Below, one piece after another: positions 8,063 through 17,302 of a DNA stretch of 52,209 nt. The first letter of the stretch is position 1. Every line of letters starts with the position of its first letter. Under the pieces are notes generated by a model. It had not been told where the DNA came from. It did not search any database and worked only from the letters and a program-made list of their open reading frames with translations. This DNA is from Gammaproteobacteria bacterium UBA7803 (GTDB lineage: Bacteria > Pseudomonadota > Gammaproteobacteria > Pseudomonadales > Azotimanducaceae). A program made the translations under genes and the position numbers. Location: contig DLCH01000076.1 in the NCBI GenBank assembly GCA_002480525.1, positions 86,508-138,716 of the forward strand, in the 5' to 3' direction.

Positions 8063-11000
8063 TCGAGGCCATCATCCGCTGGTCCGTCGCCAACCGCGTG
8101 CTGGTGCTGATGCTGGCCGTGCTGGTCACCGGCTGGGGGCTCGTATCCATTCAGCGCACGCCGCTGGACGCCATCCCCGACCTGTCGGACGTGCAGGTCA
8201 TCGTCAAGACCACCTATCCGGGCCAGGCGCCCCAGGTGGTTGAGGACCAGGTCACCTACCCGCTGACCACCGCCATGCTGGCGGTGCCGGGCGCCGTCAC
8301 CGTGCGGGGTTACTCGTTCTTCAACGACTCCTTCGTCTACGTCATCTTCGAGGACGGCACCGACCTGTACTGGGCCCGCTCGCGGGTGCTGGAATACCTC
8401 AGCCAGGTCGCGCCGACGCTGCCGGAGAGTGCCCGGCCGGCGCTCGGCCCGGACGCCACCGGCGTCGGCTGGGTCTACCAGTACGCCCTGGTGGACCGCA
8501 GCGGCAACCACGACCTCGGCGAGCTGCGCGCCCTGCAGGACTGGTTCCTGCGCTACGAGCTGCAGACCGTCGAAGGCGTCGCCGAGATCGCCAGCATCGG
8601 CGGCATGGTGCGTCAGTACCAGGTGGTGGTCGATCCGGACAAGCTGCGCGCCTACGGCATACCGCTGCGCCAGGTCCGCGAGGCGATCCAGCGCGGCAAC
8701 ATGGAGACCGGCGGCCGGGTCATCGAGATGGCCGAGGCGGAGTACATGATCCGCGCCACCGGCTACGTCGATGCCATCGAGGATCTCGAGAACATCCCGC
8801 TCACCGCCAGCGACGCGGGCGTGCCCGTGCTGATCCGGGACGTCGCGCGGGTGCGCCTGGGCCCCGACCTGCGCCGCGGCATCGGCGAGCTGAACGGCGA
8901 AGGCGAGGCCGTCGGCGGCGTGGTGGTGATGCGCTTCGGCGGCAACGCGCTCGACACCATCGAGCGGGTCAAGGCGCGGCTGGCGGAGCTGAAGCGCAGC
9001 CTGCCCGAGGGTGTCGAGATCGTCGAGACCTACGACCGCTCCGCGCTCATCGAGCGCGCCGTGGACACCCTGAACGGCAAGCTGATCCAGGAATTCGTCA
9101 TCGTCGCGCTGGTGTGCGTGCTGTTCCTGTTCCACTTCCGCTCGTCGCTGGTGGTCATCGTGACGCTGCCGCTGGGCATTCTGGTGGCCTTCATCGTCAT
9201 GAACGTCCAGGGCATCAACGCCAACATCATGTCCCTCGGCGGCATCGCCATCGCCATCGGCGCCATGGTCGACGCCACCATCGTGATGATCGAGAACTAC
9301 CACAAGCACCTGGAACGCGACGGCGACCCCGCCGACGCCGACAGCCGCTGGCGGGCCATCGCCGACGCGGCCAGCGAGGTGGGGCCGGCGCTGTTCTTCT
9401 CGCTGCTGATCATCGCGCTCAGCTTCGTGCCGATCTTCGCGCTGGAGGCCCAGGAAGGACGCCTGTTCAAGCCGCTGGCGTTCACCAAGACCTACGCCAT
9501 GGCGGCCGCCGCGGCCATCTCCATCACCCTGGTGCCGGTGCTCATGGGCTACCTGATCCGGGGCCGCGTGCGTCCGGAGCGGGACAACCCGGCCAACCGG
9601 CTGCTGATCGCCACCTATCGCCCGGTGCTGCACGGCGCGCTGAAACACCCCGTGGCGACCCTGAGCCTCACCGCCCTGGTGCTGGCGAGCACGGCGATTC
9701 CGTTCTCCCGGCTCGGCAGCGAGTTCATGCCCCAGCTCGACGAGGGCGACCTGCTGTACATGCCGAGCGCGTTTCCCGCCGCCTCGAGCGGCAAGATGGC
9801 GGAGATTCTCGGGCAGACCAACCGTCTGATCATGTCCGTCCCGGAGGTCGAGACCGCCTATGCCAAGGCCGGCCGGGCGGACACGGCCACCGATCCCGCG
9901 CCGCTGACCATGGTGGAGACCACCATCCGCCTGAAGCCGAGAAGCGAATGGCGCCCGGGCATGACCATGGACAGGCTGAAGGCCGAGCTCGACGCGCTGG
10001 TCCAGGTGCCGAGCCTCACCAACACCTGGATCATGCCGATCAAGAACCGCATCGACATGCTCGCCACCGGCATCAAGACGCCGGTGGGCGTGAAGGTCGC
10101 CGGGCCGGATCTCGACGTGATCGCCCGGCTCGGCGAGCAGATCGAGCAGGTGCTCGCCGGCCTGCCAGGCACGGCCTCGGCCTACTCCGAGCGCGTCACC
10201 GGCGGGCGCTACGTCACCATCGACGTGGATCGCCTCGCCGCCGCCCGCTTCGGGCTGAACATCGCCGACGTTCACGAGATCGTGCGTTCCGCCATCGGCG
10301 GCATGAACGTCGGCTCGAGCGTCGAGGGCCTGGAGCGCTATCCGATCAACCTGCGCTACCCGCGCGACCTGCGGGAATCCCTCGCCGACCTCGAATCGCT
10401 GACGGTGATCACGCCCGGCGGCGAGTCGATACCCCTGTCCGCGGTCGCCGAGGTGCGGGTCGAGACCGGCCCCGGGGTCATCCGCACGGAGAACGCCCGG
10501 CTCAACGGCTGGACCTACGTGGACGTGGCCGACGCCGACCTCGGCAGCTACGTGCGCCGCGCACGCGCCGCCGTCGCCGAGGCGGTGACGCTGCCGCCCG
10601 GCTACTCGGTGAGCTGGTCCGGCCAGTACGAGTACATGCAGCGCGCCGCGGAGCGGCTCCGGATCGTCGTGCCGGCGGCGGTGGGCATCATCGTGCTGCT
10701 GCTGTTCCTGAACTTCCGCAGCCTGGTGTCGGTGGCCATCATCCTCGGCACCCTGCCCCTCGCCCTGGTGGGCGGCTACTGGCTGCTCTACCTGCTCGGC
10801 TACAACCTGTCGGTGGCGGTCGGCGCCGGCTTCATCGCCCTCGCCGGCGTCGCCGTGGAGATCGGCGTGCTGATGATCGTCTATCTCGACCAGGCGCTGG
10901 GCCGGCTGCAGGCGCAGCAGCCGCAGCCGACCCGGGCGGCCCTGCGGCAGGCCGTCACCGAAGGCGCGCTGCTGCGCATCCGCCCGATCATGATGACCGT

Positions 11001-11175
11001 TGCCGCCACCATCGCCGGACTGCTGCCGATCATGCTCGGCTCCGGCACCGGCTCCGAGGTGATGCGGCGCATCGCGGCGCCGATGGTGGGCGGCATGGTG
11101 AGCGTCACGGTGCTGACGCTGCTGGTGGTGCCGGTGGTGTACTTCCTGTGGCGGGCCCGGGGGCTGGAGCGCTGA
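8059..11175 (+). CDS. cusA: CusA-type heavy-metal efflux RND transporter
   Basis: A 1038-residue inner-membrane RND pump of the HME subgroup. The TM4 signature GGIAIAIGAMVDATIVMIEN carries the proton-relay Asp. The three methionines that bind Cu(I)/Ag(I) in E. coli CusA (Met573, 623 and 672) have equivalents in LLYMPS, LTMVETT and IDMLATGIK, which argues for monovalent copper/silver rather than Zn/Co/Ni. Two RND repeats are visible, each with a periplasmic loop and a TM block, and the second TM block ends with VGGMVSVTVLTLLVVP. Full family length. It is the last gene of the operon; its stop lies 16 bases from the stop of the convergent histidine kinase, separated by a GC hairpin. Confidence 0.96.
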   Translation: MIEAIIRWSVANRVLVLMLAVLVTGWGLVSIQRTPLDAIPDLSDVQVIVKTTYPGQAPQVVEDQVTYPLTTAMLAVPGAVTVRGYSFFNDSFVYVIFEDGTDLYWARSRVLEYLSQVAPTLPESARPALGPDATGVGWVYQYALVDRSGNHDLGELRALQDWFLRYELQTVEGVAEIASIGGMVRQYQVVVDPDKLRAYGIPLRQVREAIQRGNMETGGRVIEMAEAEYMIRATGYVDAIEDLENIPLTASDAGVPVLIRDVARVRLGPDLRRGIGELNGEGEAVGGVVVMRFGGNALDTIERVKARLAELKRSLPEGVEIVETYDRSALIERAVDTLNGKLIQEFVIVALVCVLFLFHFRSSLVVIVTLPLGILVAFIVMNVQGINANIMSLGGIAIAIGAMVDATIVMIENYHKHLERDGDPADADSRWRAIADAASEVGPALFFSLLIIALSFVPIFALEAQEGRLFKPLAFTKTYAMAAAAAISITLVPVLMGYLIRGRVRPERDNPANRLLIATYRPVLHGALKHPVATLSLTALVLASTAIPFSRLGSEFMPQLDEGDLLYMPSAFPAASSGKMAEILGQTNRLIMSVPEVETAYAKAGRADTATDPAPLTMVETTIRLKPRSEWRPGMTMDRLKAELDALVQVPSLTNTWIMPIKNRIDMLATGIKTPVGVKVAGPDLDVIARLGEQIEQVLAGLPGTASAYSERVTGGRYVTIDVDRLAAARFGLNIADVHEIVRSAIGGMNVGSSVEGLERYPINLRYPRDLRESLADLESLTVITPGGESIPLSAVAEVRVETGPGVIRTENARLNGWTYVDVADADLGSYVRRARAAVAEAVTLPPGYSVSWSGQYEYMQRAAERLRIVVPAAVGIIVLLLFLNFRSLVSVAIILGTLPLALVGGYWLLYLLGYNLSVAVGAGFIALAGVAVEIGVLMIVYLDQALGRLQAQQPQPTRAALRQAVTEGALLRIRPIMMTVAATIAGLLPIMLGSGTGSEVMRRIAAPMVGGMVSVTVLTLLVVPVVYFLWRARGLER

Positions 11176-11190
11176 CGCCGCCGGGCGGCG
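11176..11190. terminator. Bidirectional GC hairpin between convergent genes
   Basis: CGCCGCC-G-GGCGGCG is a perfect seven-base inverted repeat that almost fills the gap between the stop codons of cusA and the hybrid kinase. The stem can form in both transcripts. There is no U-tract, so efficiency as an intrinsic terminator is doubtful. Confidence 0.4.
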
Positions 11191-11191
11191 G

Positions 11192-13639
11192 TCAGTTGGG
11201 GGTCAGGCCGCCGTCGCCGCGACGGGCCATGGCGGCCCGCAGGGGACGTTCCAGATCGTCCATGCGCAGCGGCTTGGCGATGAAGTCGTTCATGCCGGCG
11301 TCCAGGCAGGCGTCGCGGTCGGCGGTCATGGCGCTGGCGGTCATCGCCGTGATGTAGGGGCTCTCGCCGCAGCGCTGCCGGATCTCCCGGGCGGCCGCCA
11401 GGCCGTCCATCACCGGCATCTGCACGTCCATCAGCACCAGATCGTAGAGCCGCGCCGCCGCCGCCGCGACCGCCGCCCGGCCGTCGTCGACGAAGTCGGC
11501 TTCGATGGCGAGGTTCTCGAGCATCTGCCGCACCACCTGGCGGTTGACGGCGTTGTCCTCGGCCACCAGCACCGTCATGGCGCTGAAGTCGGGCCGCTCG
11601 CCTTCGCTGCGCCCCTCGCCGGCGCCGGCCGGCGGGCACAGCCCCAGCACGTCGCGCAGCACGTCGACGAACTCCGAGCTGCGCAGCGGCTTGCGGATCA
11701 CGGTGGCCAGCTCTGGATCGCAGCTCTCGCGGGATTCGGCCGGCGCCGTCAGCACCACGGGCGGCCTGTCGACGTCCCGCAGCCGCAGCGCGCCGGCCAG
11801 TTCGATGCCGCCCATCTCCGGGTGGTCGAGCTCCGCGACGACCACGTCCCAGCGACCGGGCTCGTAACCATCGAGGATCTGCTGCGGCGATTCGAGCCGG
11901 GTCACCTCCATGCCGAGCGCGGAGAGCACGTCGTGCAGGCTGTCGGCCGCAGGCGTGCTCGACTGCAGCATGCAGGCGCGCAGCCCGGCCAGCCCGTGGT
12001 CGGTCTGCTCGCGGCGCGCGGGCGCGATCTCCGCGACCACGTGGAAGCGGAACCTGGAACCGACGTCGGGCTCGCTGTCGAGGCCGATCTGCCCGCCCAT
12101 CAGCTCCACCAGGCTCTTGGAGATCGACAGGCCGAGGCCCGTGCCGCCGAACCGCCGCGTGGTGGACGCGTCGGCCTGCACGAAGGGCTCGAACAGCCGC
12201 GCGATGTCGGCGGCGGCGATGCCGATGCCGGTGTCCTCCACCTCGAAGTGCAGCTCCGCGACGTCCTCCGCCTCGCGCGGGGTCACGCTGACGCTCATGC
12301 GCACGTGCCCGGCGCTGGTGAACTTCACCGCGTTGGACAGCAGGTTGACCAGCACCTGGCGCAGCCGCTGAACGTCGCCGAGAAAGAACCGGTGCTGGCC
12401 CGGCAGCATGTGCAGCACCAGCTCGAGCCCCTTCTGGTGGGCCTGGTGACTCACCGTGTAGAGCGCTTCCATGGCCACTTCCTCGACGTCGAAGCGCTGC
12501 CGGTCCAGATGGACCTGGTGAGCCTCCAGCTTCGAGAAGTCGAGAATCTCGTTGATGATCGTCAGCAGCGACTCGCCGCTGGTCCGCACGATGTCCACGT
12601 AGCGCTGCTGCTCACCGTCGAGATCGGTCTTCTGCAGCAGCGACGTCATGCCGATGACGCCGTTCATCGGGGTGCGGATCTCGTGGCTCATGTTGGCGAG
12701 GAACTGACTGCGCGCCTGGGCGGCGGCTTCCGCCGCCTCCTTGGCGCTCTCCAGGGCCGCTTCCCGCTCGATCTGGGCGGTCATGTCGGTCACCCGCGCC
12801 AGCATGAGGTTGTCGTAGGGCTCGGCCAGCCGGCGCAGCGACAGGTTGCCGAAGAAGCGGTGGCCGAGGCCGCTGCGGAACTCGCACACCTCGCCCCAGC
12901 TCGGGTCGCTGCGCGCCTGGTCGAGCGGGCCGGGCAGATCAGCCGTGGTGTGGCGCGACAGCACCGCGTCACGGATCTGCTCGGCGATGAAGGCGTCGTC
13001 GTCGGTCTCGAAGAGCTGATGCGCCCGCGGATTCGCGCGGACCACGTCGCCGGTGTCCGGGTGACCGTAGATCAGGGCATCGGACGACTGGTCGAAGATG
13101 GCGGACATGAGCGACTCGCTGTTGCGCCGCTGCTCCCGCGCGGAGATCTGCATCACCAGCATCGTGCCGACCAGCAGCACGTAGAGCACCGTGTTGACGG
13201 CAATGGCGATGGGCTCGATGACCGGCTCCGCCACGCTGTAGGCCACGCCGATGTGCATCACCGCCGCCACCGACATGAACACCACGACCATCGCCGCCCG
13301 GTGCAGCACCATGCCGCAGATCAGCACCCCGACGAAGCTGGCGATCAGGCTGTCGGCCGCCAGGTCGGTGGCGTACAGCATCGCGCACAGGTAGCCGACC
13401 ACCACCAGGTTCACGGCGCACGCCATCCAGCCCACGTGGCGCCGCACCCAGCCCGATGTGAACGTCAGCGTCAGCAGACCGAACATGCAGGCGATCGCCA
13501 GGTATCGCCAGGCGACGATCATCGAGGCGTCGCTGGGATTGACGAACCCGGCCGTCAGCAACGCCGTGCCGCCCAGCGCGGCGATCAGCCGATAGCTGGT
13601 GAGCGGCTCGAGATCCGGCAGTTTCAGGCGCCACGACAT
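11192..13639 (-). CDS. Hybrid sensor histidine kinase with degenerate and active receiver domains
   Basis: An 815-residue inner-membrane kinase. The N-terminus (about residues 15-165) has several hydrophobic helices and no large periplasmic loop; a PAS-like region (about 175-290) and a short coiled coil follow. HisKA holds SHEIRTPMNGV with His319. The ATP-binding domain shows LVNLLSNAVKF, EDTGIGI and GGTGLGLSI. A first receiver-like domain (about 550-670) has Glu where the phospho-Asp should be (VVVAELDHPEMGG), while the C-terminal receiver is complete (LVLMDVQMPVMDG, Asp738; MTASAMT; IAKPL). No Hpt domain or cognate DNA-binding regulator lies nearby, so phosphate is probably passed to a distant partner. 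The signal is unknown. It is divergent from the lytic transglycosylase. Confidence 0.92.
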   Translation of the reverse strand: MSWRLKLPDLEPLTSYRLIAALGGTALLTAGFVNPSDASMIVAWRYLAIACMFGLLTLTFTSGWVRRHVGWMACAVNLVVVGYLCAMLYATDLAADSLIASFVGVLICGMVLHRAAMVVVFMSVAAVMHIGVAYSVAEPVIEPIAIAVNTVLYVLLVGTMLVMQISAREQRRNSESLMSAIFDQSSDALIYGHPDTGDVVRANPRAHQLFETDDDAFIAEQIRDAVLSRHTTADLPGPLDQARSDPSWGEVCEFRSGLGHRFFGNLSLRRLAEPYDNLMLARVTDMTAQIEREAALESAKEAAEAAAQARSQFLANMSHEIRTPMNGVIGMTSLLQKTDLDGEQQRYVDIVRTSGESLLTIINEILDFSKLEAHQVHLDRQRFDVEEVAMEALYTVSHQAHQKGLELVLHMLPGQHRFFLGDVQRLRQVLVNLLSNAVKFTSAGHVRMSVSVTPREAEDVAELHFEVEDTGIGIAAADIARLFEPFVQADASTTRRFGGTGLGLSISKSLVELMGGQIGLDSEPDVGSRFRFHVVAEIAPARREQTDHGLAGLRACMLQSSTPAADSLHDVLSALGMEVTRLESPQQILDGYEPGRWDVVVAELDHPEMGGIELAGALRLRDVDRPPVVLTAPAESRESCDPELATVIRKPLRSSEFVDVLRDVLGLCPPAGAGEGRSEGERPDFSAMTVLVAEDNAVNRQVVRQMLENLAIEADFVDDGRAAVAAAAARLYDLVLMDVQMPVMDGLAAAREIRQRCGESPYITAMTASAMTADRDACLDAGMNDFIAKPLRMDDLERPLRAAMARRGDGGLTPN

Positions 13640-13743
13640 GGGGTGGGCAGTCCGGTGTCCGACACGGTGTGTGAAACGAAAGTGTAAGACATCAGTCGGC
13701 CCGGTGCCTTCTCGGCAGCGGGCCCGCGTGGCAGAGTACCCCC

Positions 13744-14985
13744 ATGAAAGCTCGACTGTTTCCGATTCTGGGTTGCCTCGCCGGCCTCGCCGCCCATCCC
13801 GCGCTCGCCGAGGAGGCGAGTTCCCTGGTGGATGGCGACGCGTTCCGCGCCTGCGTCGTGGCGCTGACCGAGGAAGCCAGGGCCGCCGGCATTTCGGAAT
13901 CCGTCATCGAGGAGGTCCTCGGCGACGTCGAGCCGGTGGAACGGGTGATCGAGCTGGACCGCCAGCAGCCGGAGTTCACCCAGACCTTCGCGGGCTACTA
14001 CAACCGCCGGGTGACGACGGAGCGCGTGCAACGCGGCCGGGCGATGCTCGCCGAGCACCGCGACCTGCTGGAGGACATCCAGCGCCGCACCGGCGTGCCG
14101 CCCCACTACCTGGTGGCGTTCTGGGGGCTGGAAACCAATTTCGGCAGCTACTTCGGCAACATTCCCGTGCCGGCCTCGCTGACCACCCTCGCCTGCGACG
14201 AGCGGCGCGGCCGGTTCTTCGCCAGCGAGCTCATGGCCGCGCTGCGGATCGTAGACGCCGGCGACATTCCCCCCGACGACATGGTCGGCTCCTGGGCCGG
14301 CGCCATGGGCCACGTCCAGTTCATGCCGTCGGTGTTTCTGCGCTACGCCGTGGACGCGGACGGCGACGGCCGCCGTGATCTCTGGGGCAGCGTGCCGGAC
14401 GCCATGGCGTCGGCCGCCAACTTCCTGCGCGGCATCGGCTGGCAGCCCGGGCTGCGCTGGGGCCGGGAGGTGCGCCTGCCCGACGGATTCGACTACGCCC
14501 TGGCCGGACGCGATCAGCGGCGGCCGCTGTCGGACTGGGTGGACCTTGGCGTCACCGACGCCTTCGGCCGCGCCCTGCCGCGGCTGGACCTGCGCGCCGC
14601 GCTGCTGGTGCCTTCCGGGCACGACGGGCCGGCCTTCCTGGCCTACGACAACTTCGACGTGATCATGCGGTGGAACCGCTCGGAGTTCTACGCCCTGTCC
14701 GTGGGCCGGCTGGCCGACGAGATTGCCGGCGCGAGCCCGCTGCGGCAGCCGCCGCCGGCCGACAGCCTGCGCATCGCCCGGGAAGACGTGAAACGGCTGC
14801 AGCGCGATCTGGCGAGCCTCGGTTTCGACGCCGGCGAGCCGGACGGCATCTTCGGCCCGGCTTCACGCAGCGCGCTCAGCCGCTTTCAGCGCCAGCACGG
14901 CATGGTCGCCGACGGCCACCTGGACGGCGAAGCGCTGGAGGCGGTGCGCAGCGCCGCCGCGGCGGACGGCACAGACGCCTCCTGA
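13744..14985 (+). CDS. Lytic murein transglycosylase, MltB-like, with peptidoglycan-binding domain
   Basis: A 413-residue periplasmic enzyme. The signal peptide is residues 1-22 (LFPILGCLAGLAAHPALA). The SLT_2-type catalytic domain includes FWGLETNFGSYFGN with catalytic Glu130, and GSWAGAMGHVQFMPSVF. A C-terminal PG_binding_1 domain (about 338-395) contains VKRLQRDLASLGFDAGEPDG and FGPASRSALSRFQRQ. It cleaves glycan strands to 1,6-anhydro-muropeptides during wall turnover. Its cysteine at position 11 is not in a lipobox, so the protein is probably soluble, unlike E. coli MltB. The 104-base gap to the divergent kinase gene would hold both promoters. Confidence 0.93.
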   Translation: MKARLFPILGCLAGLAAHPALAEEASSLVDGDAFRACVVALTEEARAAGISESVIEEVLGDVEPVERVIELDRQQPEFTQTFAGYYNRRVTTERVQRGRAMLAEHRDLLEDIQRRTGVPPHYLVAFWGLETNFGSYFGNIPVPASLTTLACDERRGRFFASELMAALRIVDAGDIPPDDMVGSWAGAMGHVQFMPSVFLRYAVDADGDGRRDLWGSVPDAMASAANFLRGIGWQPGLRWGREVRLPDGFDYALAGRDQRRPLSDWVDLGVTDAFGRALPRLDLRAALLVPSGHDGPAFLAYDNFDVIMRWNRSEFYALSVGRLADEIAGASPLRQPPPADSLRIAREDVKRLQRDLASLGFDAGEPDGIFGPASRSALSRFQRQHGMVADGHLDGEALEAVRSAAAADGTDAS

Positions 14986-15034
14986 CCGCCCGCCGGCGGC
15001 ATTGCAAGCCTTACAATCCGGCGCCCCGTTTCGA

Positions 15035-15208
15035 CTACAGCGGCGGCCGGCCCCGCACCGCGTGGGCGATGGCCGAAACCACCAGCAGCGCCAGAAAGAC
15101 GAAGAACAGGATCTTGGCGATGCCCGCGGCAGCGCCGGCGATGCCGCCGAATCCCATGGCGCCGGCGACGATCGCCAGCAGAAAGAACACCAGTGCCCAT
15201 CCGAGCAT
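15035..15208 (-). CDS. DUF1328 small hydrophobic membrane protein
   Basis: A 57-residue, two-helix membrane peptide: WALVFFLLAIVAGAMGFGGI and AKILFFVFLALLVVSAIAHA, ending in RGRPPL. This is the DUF1328 (YtjA-like) pattern of small stress-linked membrane proteins whose role is unknown. The start is firmly set by GAGGAG about six bases upstream of the ATG; a longer upstream frame is not needed. It is a single-gene unit, convergent with the lytic transglycosylase. Confidence 0.88.
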   Translation of the reverse strand: MLGWALVFFLLAIVAGAMGFGGIAGAAAGIAKILFFVFLALLVVSAIAHAVRGRPPL

Positions 15209-15320
15209 GAGATCTCCTCGAAGCCGTTGAACACTCGTAAGGAGCAATATCGATGCCAGCGCCGGCAATCGCCGTCCGCGCGCAGTAGACTGTGAAGTTT
15301 GCGGACCGATCGGAGATGGC

Positions 15321-16211
15321 GTGGCTGAACTCGAGACACCGGGGCTGATTCCCGGCCTGACCCCCTGCCACTGGGGCAGCGTCAATCAGTGGGAATGCGA
15401 CGAGAACGATCACCTGAACGTGCGTTTCTACGCCCACAAGGTGAACCAGGCGCTGCAGGTGTTCGTCAACCGCCTGACGGGGCTGCCCTGCGAGCAGGTG
15501 CCGGCGCGCATCGTCAGCCAGCACATCCGCTTCATCCGGGAGTCCCGGGCCGCCACCCCGCTGCGCGTCGACTGCGGCCTCGCCGACGCCCCGGGGGACG
15601 GACTCGACGTGCTGAGCCTGATGCACGACAACGTCACCGGGGAGCCGGTGGCGGCATTCCGGACCCGGCTCGACGTCGACGGCGCCACGGCGGCGGACGT
15701 GGTCGCGCCGCCCGGATTCGCCGCGCCGCGGGGCATCGACCCCGCCGGTCTGCTCACGCCGCCCGAAGGTCTGGAAGCGGCCCGGGCGATGGGTTTCCAC
15801 ATCGTCGGCCGCGGGGTACTGGCCGCGGACGAGTGCGGCCCGGACGGCCGGGCGCTGCCCCACGTCTACGTCGGCCGCATCTCCGACGGCATGCCGAACC
15901 TGTGGGCCTTTCTCAATCCGCCGGCGGAACGCTCCGCGCGGGCCAGCGGCGCCCAGGGCGGCGCGGCGCTGGAGCAGCGCCTGACGATCCTCGCGCCCCT
16001 GGCCCGGGGCAGCGTGTTCACCCAGCTCTCCGGCGTACGCGCCCTCGGCAACAAGACCCAGCACATGGTGCACCTGCTGCACGACGACACCCACGGCCGG
16101 ATGGCCGCGTCGATGGAAGCGGTGGGCGTCGCCATGGACCTGGAGACCCGCAAGGCGGTACCGATCTCCGACGAGCGCCGCCGGCACCTGGAAAAGCTGC
16201 TGCTGGGTTGA
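15321..16211 (+). CDS. Acyl-CoA thioesterase, double hotdog
   Basis: A 296-residue protein with two hotdog-like halves. The first half shows WECDENDHLNVRFYAHKVNQ, where the Asp-x-x-Gly-type catalytic region of 4-hydroxybenzoyl-CoA-type thioesterases appears as DENDHLNVRFY. The second half shows HVYVGRISDGMPNLW and GNKTQHMVHLL. Such proteins hydrolyse acyl-CoA thioesters; chain-length preference cannot be told. The start is GTG with GGAG five bases upstream; a nearby ATG at 15316 is in a different frame. The gene stands alone and is followed by the REP cluster. Confidence 0.8.
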   Translation: MAELETPGLIPGLTPCHWGSVNQWECDENDHLNVRFYAHKVNQALQVFVNRLTGLPCEQVPARIVSQHIRFIRESRAATPLRVDCGLADAPGDGLDVLSLMHDNVTGEPVAAFRTRLDVDGATAADVVAPPGFAAPRGIDPAGLLTPPEGLEAARAMGFHIVGRGVLAADECGPDGRALPHVYVGRISDGMPNLWAFLNPPAERSARASGAQGGAALEQRLTILAPLARGSVFTQLSGVRALGNKTQHMVHLLHDDTHGRMAASMEAVGVAMDLETRKAVPISDERRRHLEKLLLG

Positions 16212-16248
16212 GCAGAGCGGCGCAGCGTCCCATGCGCCCCCACCAACC

Positions 16249-16513
16249 GTAGGAGCGGCCTCCCGGCCGCGATTGGCCCTACACCCGCCCCGCGTGGGAG
16301 CGGCCTCCCGGCCGCGAATGCCGTCTCGCTCGTCCCGCGTGGGAGCGGCCTCCCGGCCGCGAATGCCTTCTCGTTCTTCCCGCGTGGGAGCGGCCTCCCG
16401 GCCGCGAATGCCCGGGCCGAGCCAATCGCGGCCGGGAGGCCGCTCCTACGGGGGAACTGGCGAAACAGGGGTAAAGGACGGAGGAACGATCGCGGCCGGG
16501 AGGCCGCTCCTAC
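16249..16513. repeat. REP/BIME cluster: six 25-base palindromic elements
   Basis: Four plus-oriented copies (starts 16249, 16294, 16339, 16384) and two inverted copies (16425-16449 and 16489-16513). Each reads GTRGGAG + GCGGCC-TCCC-GGCCGC + GAW: a six-base-pair stem with a TCCC loop and fixed flanks. Copies two to four are spaced exactly 45 bases apart with near-identical spacers, so this part is a tandem duplication. The array fills the gap between the thioesterase and the convergent MerR gene. A degenerate seventh copy follows near 16538. Confidence 0.9.
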
Positions 16514-16568
16514 AGGGAAGGGGGTGTGGAAACGGTGGCGGCCGGGAGCGCGTTCCCGGCAGGGGCGA

Positions 16569-16925
16569 TCAGGCCTTGAGGACCCGGAGAACGTCCTCGA
16601 GCTCGACAATCATCTGCTTGACCAGCAGCTTGAACTGGGTCTGGTCCTGCTTGGCTTCCTCGCCTTCCAGGCGCTGGCGGGCGCCGCCGATGGTGAAGCC
16701 CTGCTCGTAGAGCAGGCCGCGGATCTGGCGGATGACGATGACGTCCTGGCGCTGGTAATAGCGACGGTTACCCCGCCGCTTGACCGGCTTGAGCTGCGGA
16801 AATTCCTGCTCCCAGTAGCGCAGGACGTGGGGCTTCACGTCGCAGAGCTGGCTGACCTCGCCGATGGTGAAATAGCGCTTGCCGGGAATCGGCGGCAATT
16901 CATCATTCTGACTCGCGTCCAGCAT
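16569..16925 (-). CDS. MerR-family transcriptional regulator
   Basis: A 118-residue protein with the MerR winged-helix domain at the N-terminus: YFTIGEVSQLCDVKPHVLRY followed by WEQEFPQLKPVKRRGNRRYY, then a short coiled-coil dimer helix. There are no metal-binding cysteines in the C-terminal part, and it is shorter than effector-binding MerR proteins. A homologue is regularly found just downstream of ihfA in gammaproteobacteria, with unknown target. The 5' end overlaps the 3' end of ihfA by 23 bases, so the two are co-transcribed. Confidence 0.9.
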   Translation of the reverse strand: MLDASQNDELPPIPGKRYFTIGEVSQLCDVKPHVLRYWEQEFPQLKPVKRRGNRRYYQRQDVIVIRQIRGLLYEQGFTIGGARQRLEGEEAKQDQTQFKLLVKQMIVELEDVLRVLKA

Positions 16926-17208
16926 AAGCCTCTACCCGCGCCTTGAGCTTCTGCCCCGGCCGGAACGTCACCACGCGACGCGCCGATATCGGGATTTCCT
17001 CTCCAGTTTTGGGGTTGCGGCCGGGCCGCTCCCCCTTTTCACGCAGGTCGAAGTTGCCGAACCCGGACAGCTTCACCTGCTCATTACGCTCCAACGAATC
17101 CCGGATCTCGTTGAAGAAAAGCTCCACGATCTCTTTCGCTTCGCGCTTGTTGAGGCCCAGCTCGTCGAACAGCCGGTCCGCCATCTGCGCTTTGGTCAGA
17201 GCACCCAC
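16903..17208 (-). CDS. ihfA: Integration host factor subunit alpha
   Basis: A 101-residue DNA-bending protein of the HU/IHF family. It starts MGALTKAQMADRLFDELGLN and carries the beta-arm sequence GERPGRNPKTGEEIPISARR with the intercalating Pro. IhfA pairs with IhfB to bend DNA sharply in transcription, replication and recombination. Placement directly downstream of pheT is conserved in gammaproteobacteria. A 10-base-pair hairpin in the 94-base gap after pheT may separate or tune its expression. Confidence 0.97.
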   Translation of the reverse strand: MGALTKAQMADRLFDELGLNKREAKEIVELFFNEIRDSLERNEQVKLSGFGNFDLREKGERPGRNPKTGEEIPISARRVVTFRPGQKLKARVEAYAGRESE

Positions 17209-17255
17209 TGGGAGTCTCCCTTCCCGCTATATCGTTGTTCTTCGTCGTTTTTCGT

Positions 17256-17282
17256 CTCCGCCGGACCTCTCTTCCGGCGGAG
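17256..17282. other. Ten-base-pair hairpin between pheT and ihfA
   Basis: CTCCGCCGGA pairs perfectly with TCCGGCGGAG around a seven-base loop. In the minus-strand transcript an A-rich stretch, not a U-tract, follows, so this is more likely an mRNA processing or stability element than a terminator. Confidence 0.45.
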
Positions 17283-17302
17283 CGGACGATCGACGCAGGG
17301 CC

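Noticed and set aside
7777..10275. 832-residue minus-strand frame antisense to cusBA
   Set aside because: No domain; composition is antisense to a well-conserved RND pump.
9114..11357. 747-residue plus-strand frame overlapping cusA in another register
   Set aside because: Arg/His-rich shadow of the true gene; no family features.
11822..13687. 621-residue plus-strand frame antisense to the hybrid kinase
   Set aside because: Shadow frame; real motifs (HisKA, HATPase, receiver) are on the minus strand.
16249..16513. Repeats with regular spacing, considered as a CRISPR array
   Set aside because: Units are REP palindromes, spacers are near-identical rather than unique, orientation flips within the array, and no cas genes are present.
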